Shown: positions 23,333 through 31,327 of the stretch, one piece after another
How positions within the stretch are numbered: position 1 is the first letter of the stretch
How the letters are laid out: the number at the start of each line of letters is the position of its first letter
From: Acidobacteriota bacterium
GTDB taxonomy: Bacteria; Actinomycetota; Acidimicrobiia; Acidimicrobiales; CADCSY01
DNA: 35,060 nucleotides
NCBI GenBank assembly: GCA_019510095.1
Contig: JAEKLB010000060.1
Location: 1-35,060, forward strand
Direction: 5' to 3'
The notes under the pieces: model-generated
The model's input: the letters and a program-made list of their open reading frames with translations, nothing else
The model's database searches: none
What the model was told of the DNA's origin: nothing
Translations under genes and position numbers: made by a program

Positions 23333-24118
23333 CTAGTGGCGGTCCGATCCCACCGAACGGCGAGCGGACACCAGCCAGCACTGGTAGGTCATCTCGAAGG
23401 CGCCGCCGTGGCGGTCGAGGACCTCGGCGACCGCCTCCAGGAGGCGGGCCCGGCGGTCATCGGCCAGCGTGCGATGGTCGCTGTGGGTGACGAGGTGGTC
23501 GAGCCACTCGTCCCGGCTATACGGGAGGGACCAGGCGAAGCACGCTGTTTCCACCGACCCCCACTCGCCAGTGGCCCGGATGGCCTCGGCGGCGCCCCGG
23601 TGGCGATGGTTGTCGCCGTTGCCCAGTAGCACCGAGTAGGCCTCGAGGTCCGGCTCCAACCGCGCGTAGGCGGCCCGCAGCTCACCCTCGAGCGGTGCGG
23701 GCCAGCTGCCGTAGTTCCAGAACACCCCCAGGCGGCCGCCGGGTCGCAGGACGGCGGCGGCCTTGCGGGCCCCGACCGCCGGCTCGACCCAGTGCCAGGC
23801 CTGGGCCGCGGTCACCAGGTCGAAGGTGCGGCCGGCCGGGTCCCAGTCCTCGAAGGTGCCGGGCTCGACCTCGATGCCGTGCCGGCGGGCCACCACGGCC
23901 ATGCGCTCGTCAGGCTCGAGCCCGAGGACCCGGCAGCCGCGCTCGCCCAGGAGCCGGGCCGCCTTGCCGGTGCCGGTGCCCACGTCGAGGACGTCGAGAC
24001 CACCGCTGCCGGCGAGCTCGTCGATCAGGGCGGCGGGGTACGACGGGCGGGACCGGTCGTACAGCTCGGCGTCGTCCCCGAACGAGCCCGCCCGCCGCCG
24101 GTCCTCGTGGATGTCCAT
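23333..24118 (-). CDS. Class I SAM-dependent methyltransferase
   Basis: The 261-residue protein has the Methyltransf_11-type Rossmann fold: LDVLDVGTGTGKAARLLGE (SAM-binding motif I), VLGLEPDERM (motif II acidic residue), FDLVTAAQAWHWV and LRPGGRLGVFWN. This is the layout of the family whose substrates range from small molecules to quinones; the substrate is not visible. AAAGGA precedes the ATG. It is divergent from the DUF2889-like gene with only 17 bp between start codons, and lies 66 bp from the ffh start. Confidence 0.9.
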   Translation of the reverse strand: MDIHEDRRRAGSFGDDAELYDRSRPSYPAALIDELAGSGGLDVLDVGTGTGKAARLLGERGCRVLGLEPDERMAVVARRHGIEVEPGTFEDWDPAGRTFDLVTAAQAWHWVEPAVGARKAAAVLRPGGRLGVFWNYGSWPAPLEGELRAAYARLEPDLEAYSVLLGNGDNHRHRGAAEAIRATGEWGSVETACFAWSLPYSRDEWLDHLVTHSDHRTLADDRRARLLEAVAEVLDRHGGAFEMTYQCWLVSARRSVGSDRH

Positions 24119-24135
24119 TCGGGCATCCTTTGTAC

Positions 24136-25119
24136 ATGGCCGAGATCACCCGGTGGGCGGGCACGGCGGGGCCGGTGTCGGGGACGCCGCCCCGGTGGCC
24201 GGGCTCGGTGCGACGGACCAGCAGCGTCGACATGCTCTGGCCGGCCGGCGTCGGTGGGTTGCTGCGACTCGAAGGACGGGCCCGCGACCTGCGTACGACG
24301 ACGGAAGGGAGCGCAGCGGTGGTCGGCACCGCGTCGACGGTGGTCGAGGTCGACAAGGGCACCGTGACCAGCATCCAGACCGACCCGAGCGCGGAATCGG
24401 CGCCGCTGGTCGGCCACGCCGCCCGCAGCTTCCGCCGCGCGCTCGACGAGCACGCACCCTGGCTCACGACCGACGGCTCGCTGTTGGGCCTGCTCCTCGA
24501 CGAGGTGCCGGTGACGTCGCTCATCTCGATGAGCGCGCCGCGCCGGGCAGGCGTCGTCGACCTCGACACCAGCCTGCGGTCGCCATCGCGGCCAAAGGTC
24601 GACGTGTGCGCCGGCTGGATCAGCGGTGGCGTGATGATCCGCCGGATCGCCAATGGCGAGCGACCGCTGCTCGGGGAAGGGCCAGCGGTGCCGTCGTTGC
24701 TCCGCGACGACGATCCGCTGGCGTGGCACGACCAGCCAACGCTTTCGCCCCACAGCATGCGGCGGCGCCGCCGGCTCGATCTCAGCCGGTCCGCCGACGG
24801 CACCCTGCTCGTCGACTCGCTCTTCCGCGACGCCTACGTCGAGGAAGACGGCACCGAGACCGGCGTCCACGAGTACGGCCTGACCGCCACCGTCGATGGC
24901 GGCACGCTCGTGGTCACCTCGATCGAGATCACGGCTCGTGTCCTGCCCGGGCCCGATTGCCCGAACGCCGTCGCCAGCGCCCAGCGCCTGGTCGGCCGGC
25001 GCCTGCCGGAGGTCCGGGCGCTCGTGCGGGCCGAGTTCGAGGGCACCTCGACCTGCACCCATCTCAACGACGAGCTCCGCGCCTTCGGCGATCTGCACGC
25101 CCTGGCAACGCTGATCTGA
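24136..25119 (+). CDS. DUF2889-like conserved protein
   Basis: The 327-residue protein has no membrane segment. Visible stretches are PGSVRRTSSVDMLWPAG, LEGRARDLRT, YGLTATVDGGTLVV and, near the end, CTHLNDELRAFGDLHALA, which recall the DUF2889 family (a Cys-x-His motif followed by Asn-Asp). I assign that family from memory with moderate certainty; no catalytic role is known. ATG 24136 has no clear ribosome-binding site, so it may be leaderless; a GTG 40 bases downstream is an alternative. It is followed at 25134 by a cupin gene on the same strand. Confidence 0.72.
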   Translation: MAEITRWAGTAGPVSGTPPRWPGSVRRTSSVDMLWPAGVGGLLRLEGRARDLRTTTEGSAAVVGTASTVVEVDKGTVTSIQTDPSAESAPLVGHAARSFRRALDEHAPWLTTDGSLLGLLLDEVPVTSLISMSAPRRAGVVDLDTSLRSPSRPKVDVCAGWISGGVMIRRIANGERPLLGEGPAVPSLLRDDDPLAWHDQPTLSPHSMRRRRRLDLSRSADGTLLVDSLFRDAYVEEDGTETGVHEYGLTATVDGGTLVVTSIEITARVLPGPDCPNAVASAQRLVGRRLPEVRALVRAEFEGTSTCTHLNDELRAFGDLHALATLI

Positions 25120-25133
25120 GCCAGACTGCGGCG

Positions 25134-25556
25134 GTGAAGCGACTCGTCACCGGCGTGGACAGCACGGGCAGGTCATGTGTCCTGGAGGAGGCCGACATCG
25201 GCCCTGGCGACATGTCCGACATGGAGCTGCACACGCTCTTCCGCACCTCGGACGCTCCGCCCCCGCCGCGACCGGCCGGGCACGGCGCCGACATGGACCT
25301 CGGCCTGGCGCCCGGCCTCGCCCGTTGGACGGTCGTGCACTGGCCTCCCGGCCGCGAGGCGCCCATGCACCACACCGACACCGTCGACTTCGACATCGTG
25401 GTGGCCGGCAGCCTCGACCTGATCCTCGATGACGGCGCCCATCATCTCGAGCCGGGCGACTGCGCCCTCGTCAACGGCGTCGACCACGCGTGGAGGGCCG
25501 GGCCCCAGGGCTGCACGCTCAACGTGGTGCTGCTGGGCTCAACTCCGCCCAGCTGA
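25134..25556 (+). CDS. Cupin-domain protein
   Basis: The 140-residue protein contains a cupin barrel: WTVVHWPPGREAPMHHTDT with the metal-ligand histidines, FDIVVAGSLDLILDDGAHHL and LEPGDCALVNGVDHAWRAGP, the second conserved motif. Small cupins of this type bind a metal and a small acid or act as isomerases, dioxygenases or regulators; nothing narrows it here. GTG 25134 is the start of the conserved frame, 14 bases after DUF2889. It converges with the NfeD gene 37 bp away. Confidence 0.85.
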   Translation: MKRLVTGVDSTGRSCVLEEADIGPGDMSDMELHTLFRTSDAPPPPRPAGHGADMDLGLAPGLARWTVVHWPPGREAPMHHTDTVDFDIVVAGSLDLILDDGAHHLEPGDCALVNGVDHAWRAGPQGCTLNVVLLGSTPPS

Positions 25557-25593
25557 CGAACCCGCCCGGCCGACTTGTCGCGTCGAGCAACCG

Positions 25594-26226
25594 CTACGAC
25601 GACGTCGGCTCCGACGATTCATCATCCCATCGAGGCATCGTCGGCGTGACGACCAAGCTGATGCCCTTGACGTCCGTGACGAGCACATGGTCTTGGTTCC
25701 CCGCGCTGCTCATGCCGGTGGCGTTCCACAGTGCGCCCTCGACGCGCACGATGCCCGACCGTCCAGACCAGATGGCGACCGTGCCGAGCTTGCCGACCAT
25801 CCCCTCCATGCCGACCTGTGGCGGTAGCGACAGCAAGGTGCCCGCTATTCGCATGATCCATGGGAAGAGGAACGGCAGGACGAGCGCCGAGACATCGGCG
25901 ACGAACAGCGTCGTGACGTCGCCATTGGTCAACCCGAAGCCAATGGCCCCCACGCCGTAGAGCACACCGGCCACGACCCGGCCCTTCAGCGAGGCATGCG
26001 AGCGGCCGATCAGCGCGCCCCAAATCAATACGCCCACCGCCACACCGGGCAATGGCCACCACGCGAGGTCCTGGCGGACGACGCCCCATACCGCCAGGCC
26101 CGACAGGACCAGGGCAGCAAGGCCGGCTACCCCGACGGTCGGCAGCGCCAGCTCGAGCAGTACGAGCACGGCGGCCAGCGCGACCGCAAGGAGCACGACC
26201 ACCGGCTGATCGAGGGCGGCCTCCAC
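25594..26226 (-). CDS. NfeD-like membrane protein
   Basis: The 210-residue protein has four or five membrane helices (residues ~5-140), then an OB-fold typical of NfeD: MEGMVGKLGTVAIWSGRSG, VRVEGALWNATG and DHVLVTDVKGISLVV. There is no ClpP-like protease domain, so it is a short NfeD. Short NfeD proteins are usually paired with a stomatin/SPFH (slipin) gene; none is in this window. GTG start at 26226. The 246 bp beyond its start contain the IS256-type remnant. Confidence 0.85.
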   Translation of the reverse strand: MEAALDQPVVVLLAVALAAVLVLLELALPTVGVAGLAALVLSGLAVWGVVRQDLAWWPLPGVAVGVLIWGALIGRSHASLKGRVVAGVLYGVGAIGFGLTNGDVTTLFVADVSALVLPFLFPWIMRIAGTLLSLPPQVGMEGMVGKLGTVAIWSGRSGIVRVEGALWNATGMSSAGNQDHVLVTDVKGISLVVTPTMPRWDDESSEPTSS

Positions 26227-26316
26227 ATCGTCACGCTAGTGACGTGCGTCAGAGGTTGCCGTGCACCTCGCCGCCGAGCTCTCGACGAGCCGGACCGCGT
26301 CGGACGAACGCCTGGA

Positions 26317-26449
26317 CTGCAGCGAGTTGCGGACGAGGCGCACGACGCCGCACGGTCACCTGCGGCCAGGTTGCGGTGATCGCGTCGGGCATGCCGCGGA
26401 GCCCGTCACATCCTCGATCACGCCCTCACACAACGTTCCTGACACCCCC
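26317..26449 (-). mobile_element. IS256-family (mutator) insertion sequence remnant
   Basis: On the minus strand 26410-26351 encodes CDGLRGMPDAITATWPQVTV, the conserved core of IS256-family transposases (usual form CDGLKGLPDAI, WPQ). After a frame change, 26352-26317 encodes CGVVRLVRNSLQ, matching the next segment (CVVHLVRNSL). Upstream, another frame reads GVIEDV, the strand before CDG. At 26425-26449 the sequence CTCACACAACGTTCCTGACAC resembles the terminal inverted repeat common in this family. The element is broken by small deletions; the other end is not found. Confidence 0.8.
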
Positions 26450-26472
26450 GTTGCTGCCGACCCCGCCTCGGT

Positions 26473-26883
26473 CTATGACTCGGCCCGCTGCAACAGCTCG
26501 ATGCAGTTGCCCTCGGGGTCTTCGATGAACACCACGAGCGAGTCCCCAAAGTTGGTCGGCGGCATCTGGATCCTTCCGCCGGCTGCCTCCAGCCCAACGA
26601 TCGCCCCGCGCACATCTTCGACGTACAAGGCCATGTAGCGGATCCCGGTCGCCGAGGTGTTGCCGCCTCGCGGGTTGGCGGCCGCCGGCACCTTGTCGAA
26701 CCCAATCACCCAGAGCTGGCCGACGCCCACGTCGAAGAACCACTTGTGCGCACCGTTGGCGGGGAAATGCCGCTCCTCGGCGAGCGGAAACCCGAGGAAG
26801 TCGCGATAGAACGCGACGAGCTTCTCCGGATCTCGGGCGGTGAGCCCTATGTCCAGGGCCTGACCGACCATCTTGAGAGCCAT
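26473..26883 (-). CDS. VOC (glyoxalase/bleomycin-resistance) family protein
   Basis: The 136-residue protein has two beta-alpha-beta-beta-beta modules of the vicinal oxygen chelate fold: ALDIGLTARDPEKLVAFYRD, GFPLAEERHF, then RYMALYVEDVRGAIVGLEA and VVFIEDPEGNCIELLQ. Metal-ligand candidates include the C-terminal glutamate of NCIEL. Family members isomerise, cleave or bind small molecules; no substrate is evident. It lies between the IS remnant and the DsbA-like gene, on the same strand as the latter. Confidence 0.9.
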   Translation of the reverse strand: MALKMVGQALDIGLTARDPEKLVAFYRDFLGFPLAEERHFPANGAHKWFFDVGVGQLWVIGFDKVPAAANPRGGNTSATGIRYMALYVEDVRGAIVGLEAAGGRIQMPPTNFGDSLVVFIEDPEGNCIELLQRAES

Positions 26884-26955
26884 GGTCGGAACATACCAAC
26901 GGCATCTCCAGCGGTGCCGGCGACTGCTGCAGGATCAGTTGACGGCGCGGGACGG

Positions 26956-27624
26956 TCAGCTCTTGGCGGCGGCTTCGTCCTGGAGCCGGCGCTGCTCACG
27001 GCGCCAGTGCAACACCTCGAGATCGGGAAGATCCGTGCGCGCCCGCTTGAGCTCGGTGACGTTGGCGTTCCGCACCATCCACGACGTGTGCCGCCACAGC
27101 TCGATCGCCTCGTCGTCAGCCGGCGGCTCGTAGATCACCGGGCCGAAGATGGCCGGGCCCTCGCCGTTGTCGAGGATGATCGTGGGCACGCCGAAGGCAC
27201 CGAACCGCGACACCACCTCGTTGTGCTCGTCGACCACCGCCTGCCACGTCGAGTCGTCGGCCAGCGCCTTGTCGCACAGCCCCGGGTCGAGGCCCGCCTC
27301 GGCAAGCGACGCCCGCACCGCGTCGGGCATCTCTTCGGGCGTGGGCGGCGGCGGCCGGTGCCAGAGCCGTTGCCCGAGGGCCGTGTAGAAGGGGCCGATC
27401 GCATTCCGGCCCTCGGTGTCACGGATCACGATCGCCGTGCGCAACGCCGGTCCGGAGACGGGGTTCGTGAGCTCCTCGCCTTCCTTCTGGTTCACGATCT
27501 CCAGTGAGAACACGCCCCATTCGATCTCGATCTCACCGAGGCGTTCGAGGTCCTTGGCCCACCGCGACGTCTGGTAGCACCAGGGGCAACGGGGGTCGAA
27601 GTGAAAGCGGACCTTCTCCGGCAT
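26956..27624 (-). CDS. DsbA-like thioredoxin-fold protein, mycothiol-nitroreductase type
   Basis: The 222-residue protein lacks a signal peptide and begins EKVRFHFDPRCPWCYQTSRW, with a CPWC active site at residues 13-16. The helical insertion has GPFYTALGQRLW, and the cis-proline strand reads FGVPTIILDNGEGPA. CPWC next to FDP and TSRW is the pattern of the actinobacterial Rv2466c family, cytoplasmic DsbA-fold oxidoreductases that use mycothiol and reduce nitro compounds. This fits an actinobacterium. It lies 10 bases after the uncharacterised anchored protein downstream of ftsY. Confidence 0.88.
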   Translation of the reverse strand: MPEKVRFHFDPRCPWCYQTSRWAKDLERLGEIEIEWGVFSLEIVNQKEGEELTNPVSGPALRTAIVIRDTEGRNAIGPFYTALGQRLWHRPPPPTPEEMPDAVRASLAEAGLDPGLCDKALADDSTWQAVVDEHNEVVSRFGAFGVPTIILDNGEGPAIFGPVIYEPPADDEAIELWRHTSWMVRNANVTELKRARTDLPDLEVLHWRREQRRLQDEAAAKS

Positions 27625-27634
27625 GGCGGGCTCC

Positions 27635-28243
27635 TCAATCGGCGTTCGAGGAAACGCTACCGGGGTCGTCCGAGAGGCGACGAGGGAGCAGGCGGTCGTC
27701 GCGGCGCAGCTGCTCGGGTGTGACGACCACAGGTGCGGGCCGGTTCAGCCAGCCCCGCGCCGTGACGACGCGCCCGCCCTTCTCGACCAGCACCGACCAC
27801 GGCATGGCGCTCACCGGGGTGCCGCTGAGCACCGGCCGCATGATCACCAGCCCGCCTTCACCACCGACGACCTCGACGCGGGGCCCGCCGACATCACGCA
27901 CCAACTCGACGGCGACCCGGATGGCCGCCGATCGGGAGGCGGGTGCACCGCCCGTCACCGCCCCTCCGGCCGGACCGGCATGCCAGGGAAGTCCCGGAAC
28001 CAAGCCGACCACCAGCCGGACGCCCCCCTCGCTCGCCTCCCACCCGACAGGTGCTTCGCGCACCTCGCCTGGGATGCCGAGCCGATCGGCCAGGCGCTGG
28101 ACCCGCACCGTCGTCGTGCGCTCGCCGAGGCGCCATGCCGGCACCAGCTCGTGGTCGCGGCGGGCCAGGGCGATCGACGGAACCGTGATGGCGACGACCA
28201 CGGCGAGCGACGCCAGGGCCGCGACCAGCCGACCGCGTGTCAC
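27635..28243 (-). CDS. Uncharacterised protein with N-terminal membrane anchor
   Basis: The 202-residue protein has one N-terminal hydrophobic helix (RLVAALASLAVVVAITVPSIAL) split here by a short basic head, and a beta-rich remainder with Arg-, Gly- and Val-rich strands (RVEVVGGEGGLVIMRPVLS) and a short basic C-terminus. No family is recognised. GTG 28243 overlaps the stop of ftsY (GTGA), so translation is coupled; a longer upstream frame overlaps ftsY and looks non-coding. Topology suggests the body lies outside the cytoplasmic membrane (inference). Confidence 0.65.
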   Translation of the reverse strand: MTRGRLVAALASLAVVVAITVPSIALARRDHELVPAWRLGERTTTVRVQRLADRLGIPGEVREAPVGWEASEGGVRLVVGLVPGLPWHAGPAGGAVTGGAPASRSAAIRVAVELVRDVGGPRVEVVGGEGGLVIMRPVLSGTPVSAMPWSVLVEKGGRVVTARGWLNRPAPVVVTPEQLRRDDRLLPRRLSDDPGSVSSNAD

Positions 28244-29739
28244 CCGAACAGCTCTCGGGCTCGCTCGCTGACCTTCTCGACCGCAGCGTCGTCCGGCCTG
28301 ACGTTCGCCCGGAACATGTCGGCCTGGAGCTTGGGGCCGCGCGAGCCGAGGAGGTCCATGATCGGCCGCGTCACTGGCTGCACGACGTAGTGGATGTGGC
28401 CGGGCTCGCCACCGCCGTGCGACCACAGCGAGACGTAGACCTGCTCGGGCGAGGTGAGCTCGGTCACCACCTGTGCGGTCCGGTGGAGCAGCGGCCCCAT
28501 GGCGGCCGCCTCGTCGATGGCGAGGTCGGCCACGTGCACGACGTGGCGCACCGGCTTGACCACCAGCGTGCCGAGCCCGAGCGGGCCGACGCAGTGCTCG
28601 ACAGCCCAACGGTCCGTGCGATGGATGGGCCCGCCCGGCAGCGGCACCCGACCGGCGAGCATGCCGGTGACCTCGACCGCCTCGGTGAACTCCTTTGCCT
28701 GCACCAAGCCGTTCTGGCCGGTGGTGGCGTCGATGACGAGCAGCACCTCGGTGACCTTGCCGGGCTCGCGGTCGGCGACCCGCCGAACCTTGCGCAGCTC
28801 CTCCATCAGGTTGACCTTGGTGTGGAGGCGCCCGGCGGTGTCAGCCAGCACCAGATCGGCGCCCCGACCGGCCGCCGACTGCACGGCGTCGAAGATCACT
28901 GACGAGGGATCGCCACCCTCGTTGCCCCGCACGAGGTGGGAGCCGGTGCGCTCGGCCCACGTGCCGAGCTGCTCGGCGGCGGCGGCCCGGAAGGTGTCGC
29001 CGGCGGCCATCACGACGGTGCGCCCGGCGGCCGACTGGATCTTGGCGATCTTGCCGATCGAGGTGGTCTTGCCCACGCCGTTGACACCGACGAACAGCCA
29101 CACGTTGGGCGCGCCGGGCTCGAAGCGCAGCGAGCGGTCGCCCTCGGCCAGCCGGGCCTTGAGGTCGCCCTTGAGCTGGGCGAGAAGTGCCTCCGGCTCG
29201 GCGATGCCCTTCTCGGCCACCTCCTTGCGCAGCGCGTCGAGGATCTGGGTCGTCGTGCCGATGCCGACGTCGGCGCGGATCATCGCCTCCTCGAGCTCGT
29301 CCCAGGTCTCGGAGGTGATGGCCGACCGCCCGACGATCGCGCCGAGGTAGCCGGAGATCGTCGAACGGGCCCGGCCGAGCCGGTCACGGAACCGGGGACG
29401 GACGGCCTCGGCCTGCTCCTCCTCGACCGCGTGTTGGAAGACCTCTTCGATCTCGGCGATGGTCTCGCCGTCGGGCTCGAACTCGAGGGCGGTGTCGTCG
29501 ATGACCTCGTCGCGCGGCGCCTCGTCGGGTGGCAGCACCACTGCGACACCCGACGACGGATCGTCGAGGTCGATGACCGGCTCGTCGACGACGCGCTCGT
29601 CGACCACGCGCTCGGGCGGGCGCCGCTGCTCGACCGGCGGTGGCTCGAGGACGACCCCACGATTGCGCCGGGTGGCGACGGACCCCACCACGACGCCGGC
29701 GACGACGAGGAGGGCGAGCACGATGATGACTGCGGCCAT
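28240..29739 (-). CDS. ftsY: FtsY-HIT chimera: SRP receptor N/G domains fused in frame to a HIT-like protein
   Basis: The first 359 residues are FtsY, the SRP receptor: N-terminal membrane helix, acidic linker, N domain, GVNGVGKTTSIGK (residues ~218-230), AGDTFRAAAAEQL, DTAGRLHTKVNLMEEL and DATTGQNGLVQAKEF. FtsY should then read LTKLDGTAKGG and end with the G5 helix, but from residue 360 (ATG at 28660-28662) the sequence is a different protein: RVPLPGGPIHRTDRWAVEHC, VKPVRHVVHVADL and GHIHYVVQP, a HIT-like domain with histidines at 448 and 450. Without TKLD (G4) and G5 the GTPase should not work. Either a real deletion fused two neighbours or the assembly lost about 200 bases or more. Ffh is intact, so a functional FtsY is expected somewhere. 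Confidence 0.85.
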   Translation of the reverse strand: MAAVIIVLALLVVAGVVVGSVATRRNRGVVLEPPPVEQRRPPERVVDERVVDEPVIDLDDPSSGVAVVLPPDEAPRDEVIDDTALEFEPDGETIAEIEEVFQHAVEEEQAEAVRPRFRDRLGRARSTISGYLGAIVGRSAITSETWDELEEAMIRADVGIGTTTQILDALRKEVAEKGIAEPEALLAQLKGDLKARLAEGDRSLRFEPGAPNVWLFVGVNGVGKTTSIGKIAKIQSAAGRTVVMAAGDTFRAAAAEQLGTWAERTGSHLVRGNEGGDPSSVIFDAVQSAAGRGADLVLADTAGRLHTKVNLMEELRKVRRVADREPGKVTEVLLVIDATTGQNGLVQAKEFTEAVEVTGMLAGRVPLPGGPIHRTDRWAVEHCVGPLGLGTLVVKPVRHVVHVADLAIDEAAAMGPLLHRTAQVVTELTSPEQVYVSLWSHGGGEPGHIHYVVQPVTRPIMDLLGSRGPKLQADMFRANVRPDDAAVEKVSERARELFG

Positions 29740-29826
29740 GTAGGCCGGAGCCTACCCAGGCACATAATGGACACTGGCCGGCTCATCCGACATCCCGGGA
29801 CGCATCGTCAGTACCGTCCGACCACG

Positions 29827-30600
29827 ATGCTCCGCTGGCTGCTGAACCACTTCGACAGCGCGGTCTTGATCCTTCTGACCGCCGGCGTGACCATCGGTAT
29901 CGCCCTCGGCGCCGAGGCCTGGCAACGGACGCGCATGAAGGACCGGGAACGACGGTCCAACGAGATGCTGTCGATGACCGTCGAGTTCGTCGGCATCGCC
30001 TACGCCATCCTCATCGGCTTCGTCATCGTGTCGCTCTGGGAGACCCAGGGCGCCGCTTCCGACACCGTCTCGAACGAGGCAGCTGCCCTCTCCGACATCG
30101 TGACCCTCACGCGCGGGACCGACGCGGCCGACGCGGTGCGGATCAAGACCGCCGTGGCCGAGTACAGCAGCGAGGTCGCCCATCACGAGTTCAAGCTGCT
30201 GCGCACGGGCAAGGCGAGCGCCAAGGCGGACGCCGACGCCGACGCCGTCTTCAGCGCCATCGTCGCGGCTGACAGCTCGACGCCGTTGCACCAGACCCTG
30301 CAGGACAAGCAGATCGACTCCTACAAGGAGTTCACCGCCCTGCGCACCAGGCGGCTGCAGATCGCCAACGACAAGCTGGCCGGCGAGCTGTGGCTGCTGG
30401 TGCTCGTCTCGTCGGTGGCGTTGATCCTGCTGGTGGCGGCGTTCGAGGGCGAGGGTCGTTGGGACGTGTTCGCCAGCGTGGTGATCGCCGGCACCGTCGG
30501 CCTGGTGCTGTTCGCCATGGTCGCCTTGAGCTATCCCTTCTCGGGACAGGTGTCGGTCAGCCCCGAGCCGTTCATCGCCCTCGCCCAGTCGATCGGCTGA
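29827..30600 (+). CDS. DUF4239-like membrane protein (first of pair)
   Basis: The 257-residue protein has a pair of N-terminal helices (VLILLTAGVTIGIALG; FVGIAYAILIGFVIVSLW), a long soluble helical middle (residues ~75-180) and two C-terminal helices (LWLLVLVSSVALILLVAAF; VVIAGTVGLVLFAMVALSYPF). The layout matches the bestrophin-like DUF4239 family, here assigned from pattern. Ion-channel function is suggested only by that resemblance. ATG 29827 is chosen; an ATG at 29768 is an alternative. It is divergent from ftsY and followed 9 bases later by a damaged paralogue. Confidence 0.78.
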   Translation: MLRWLLNHFDSAVLILLTAGVTIGIALGAEAWQRTRMKDRERRSNEMLSMTVEFVGIAYAILIGFVIVSLWETQGAASDTVSNEAAALSDIVTLTRGTDAADAVRIKTAVAEYSSEVAHHEFKLLRTGKASAKADADADAVFSAIVAADSSTPLHQTLQDKQIDSYKEFTALRTRRLQIANDKLAGELWLLVLVSSVALILLVAAFEGEGRWDVFASVVIAGTVGLVLFAMVALSYPFSGQVSVSPEPFIALAQSIG

Positions 30601-30609
30601 GTCACGGCC

Positions 30610-31226
30610 GTGTCCCGTTGGCTCCTCAACCACGTCCCCACCTTGGGGCTGGCCGCCATCATCATCGGCGGGTTCGTCGGCATGGCCGTGGTCGGCACCC
30701 TCCTCGTGCGCAAGCGGCTGCCCAGCTGGGTCAGCGGCGCGGACAACGACGTCGCCGGCGTGCTGCTCGGCGTCGTCGGTGGCGTGTACGGGATCATGCT
30801 GGCCTTCGTGATCGTGGCCCTCTGGGAGAGCTTCCAGGACGCCGAGCGCACCGTCACCACCGAGGCCACCGAGGTGTCGCAGCTCTACCGCGTGCCCAGG
30901 AGACGTTCTATGCCGAGGCCGTCAGCAAGATGAACGACATCGTGGGCGCCCGCCGTGAACGGCTGCACGAGGCGAGCCATGAGCTGCCCGGCACCTTGCA
31001 GATCCTGCTGGTGGGCGGGGCCTTCGTGATCGTCGGCTTCCTGTTCCTCTTCGGCGCCCAGAACCCCCGGGCCCACATGTTGATGGTGGTGGCGGTGTCG
31101 TCGTTGCTCGCCTTCAACCTGCTGCTGGCATTGCTGCTCGACCATCCCTTCGCCGGCAAGGTGTCGGTGTCGAACACACCATTCCGGCAGGGTGCGCTGG
31201 CGCACTTCTTCGAGGGTCGAGACTGA
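30610..31226 (+). pseudogene. Damaged DUF4239-like paralogue with internal deletion and frame change
   Basis: GTG 30610 opens a frame with two helices (LGLAAIIIGGFVGMAVVG; VYGIMLAFVIVALWESF), the first part of a DUF4239-like protein, then diverges after SQLYRV near 30892 and stops at 30933. A second frame resumes at about 30897 with QETFYAEAVSKMNDIV, followed by LQILLVGGAFVIVGFLFLF and LLALLLDHPFAG to the stop at 31226. Compared with the first copy about 65 residues of the middle are missing and the frame changes. Either a deletion inactivated it or the assembly lost ~200 bases. Confidence 0.8.
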
Positions 31227-31327
31227 CGACCAGCGGGTAGCGTCGCCTCATCGGCAGACGTGACGACTGGCGAATCGACTTCGAGGCGACACCTCGGCGT
31301 GACGCGGCGTTCGAGACGCTGTCGGGC

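Noticed and set aside
26261-26638. Plus-strand frame over the IS remnant and VOC gene
   Set aside because: Ser/Thr/Pro-rich shadow; evidence lies on the minus strand.
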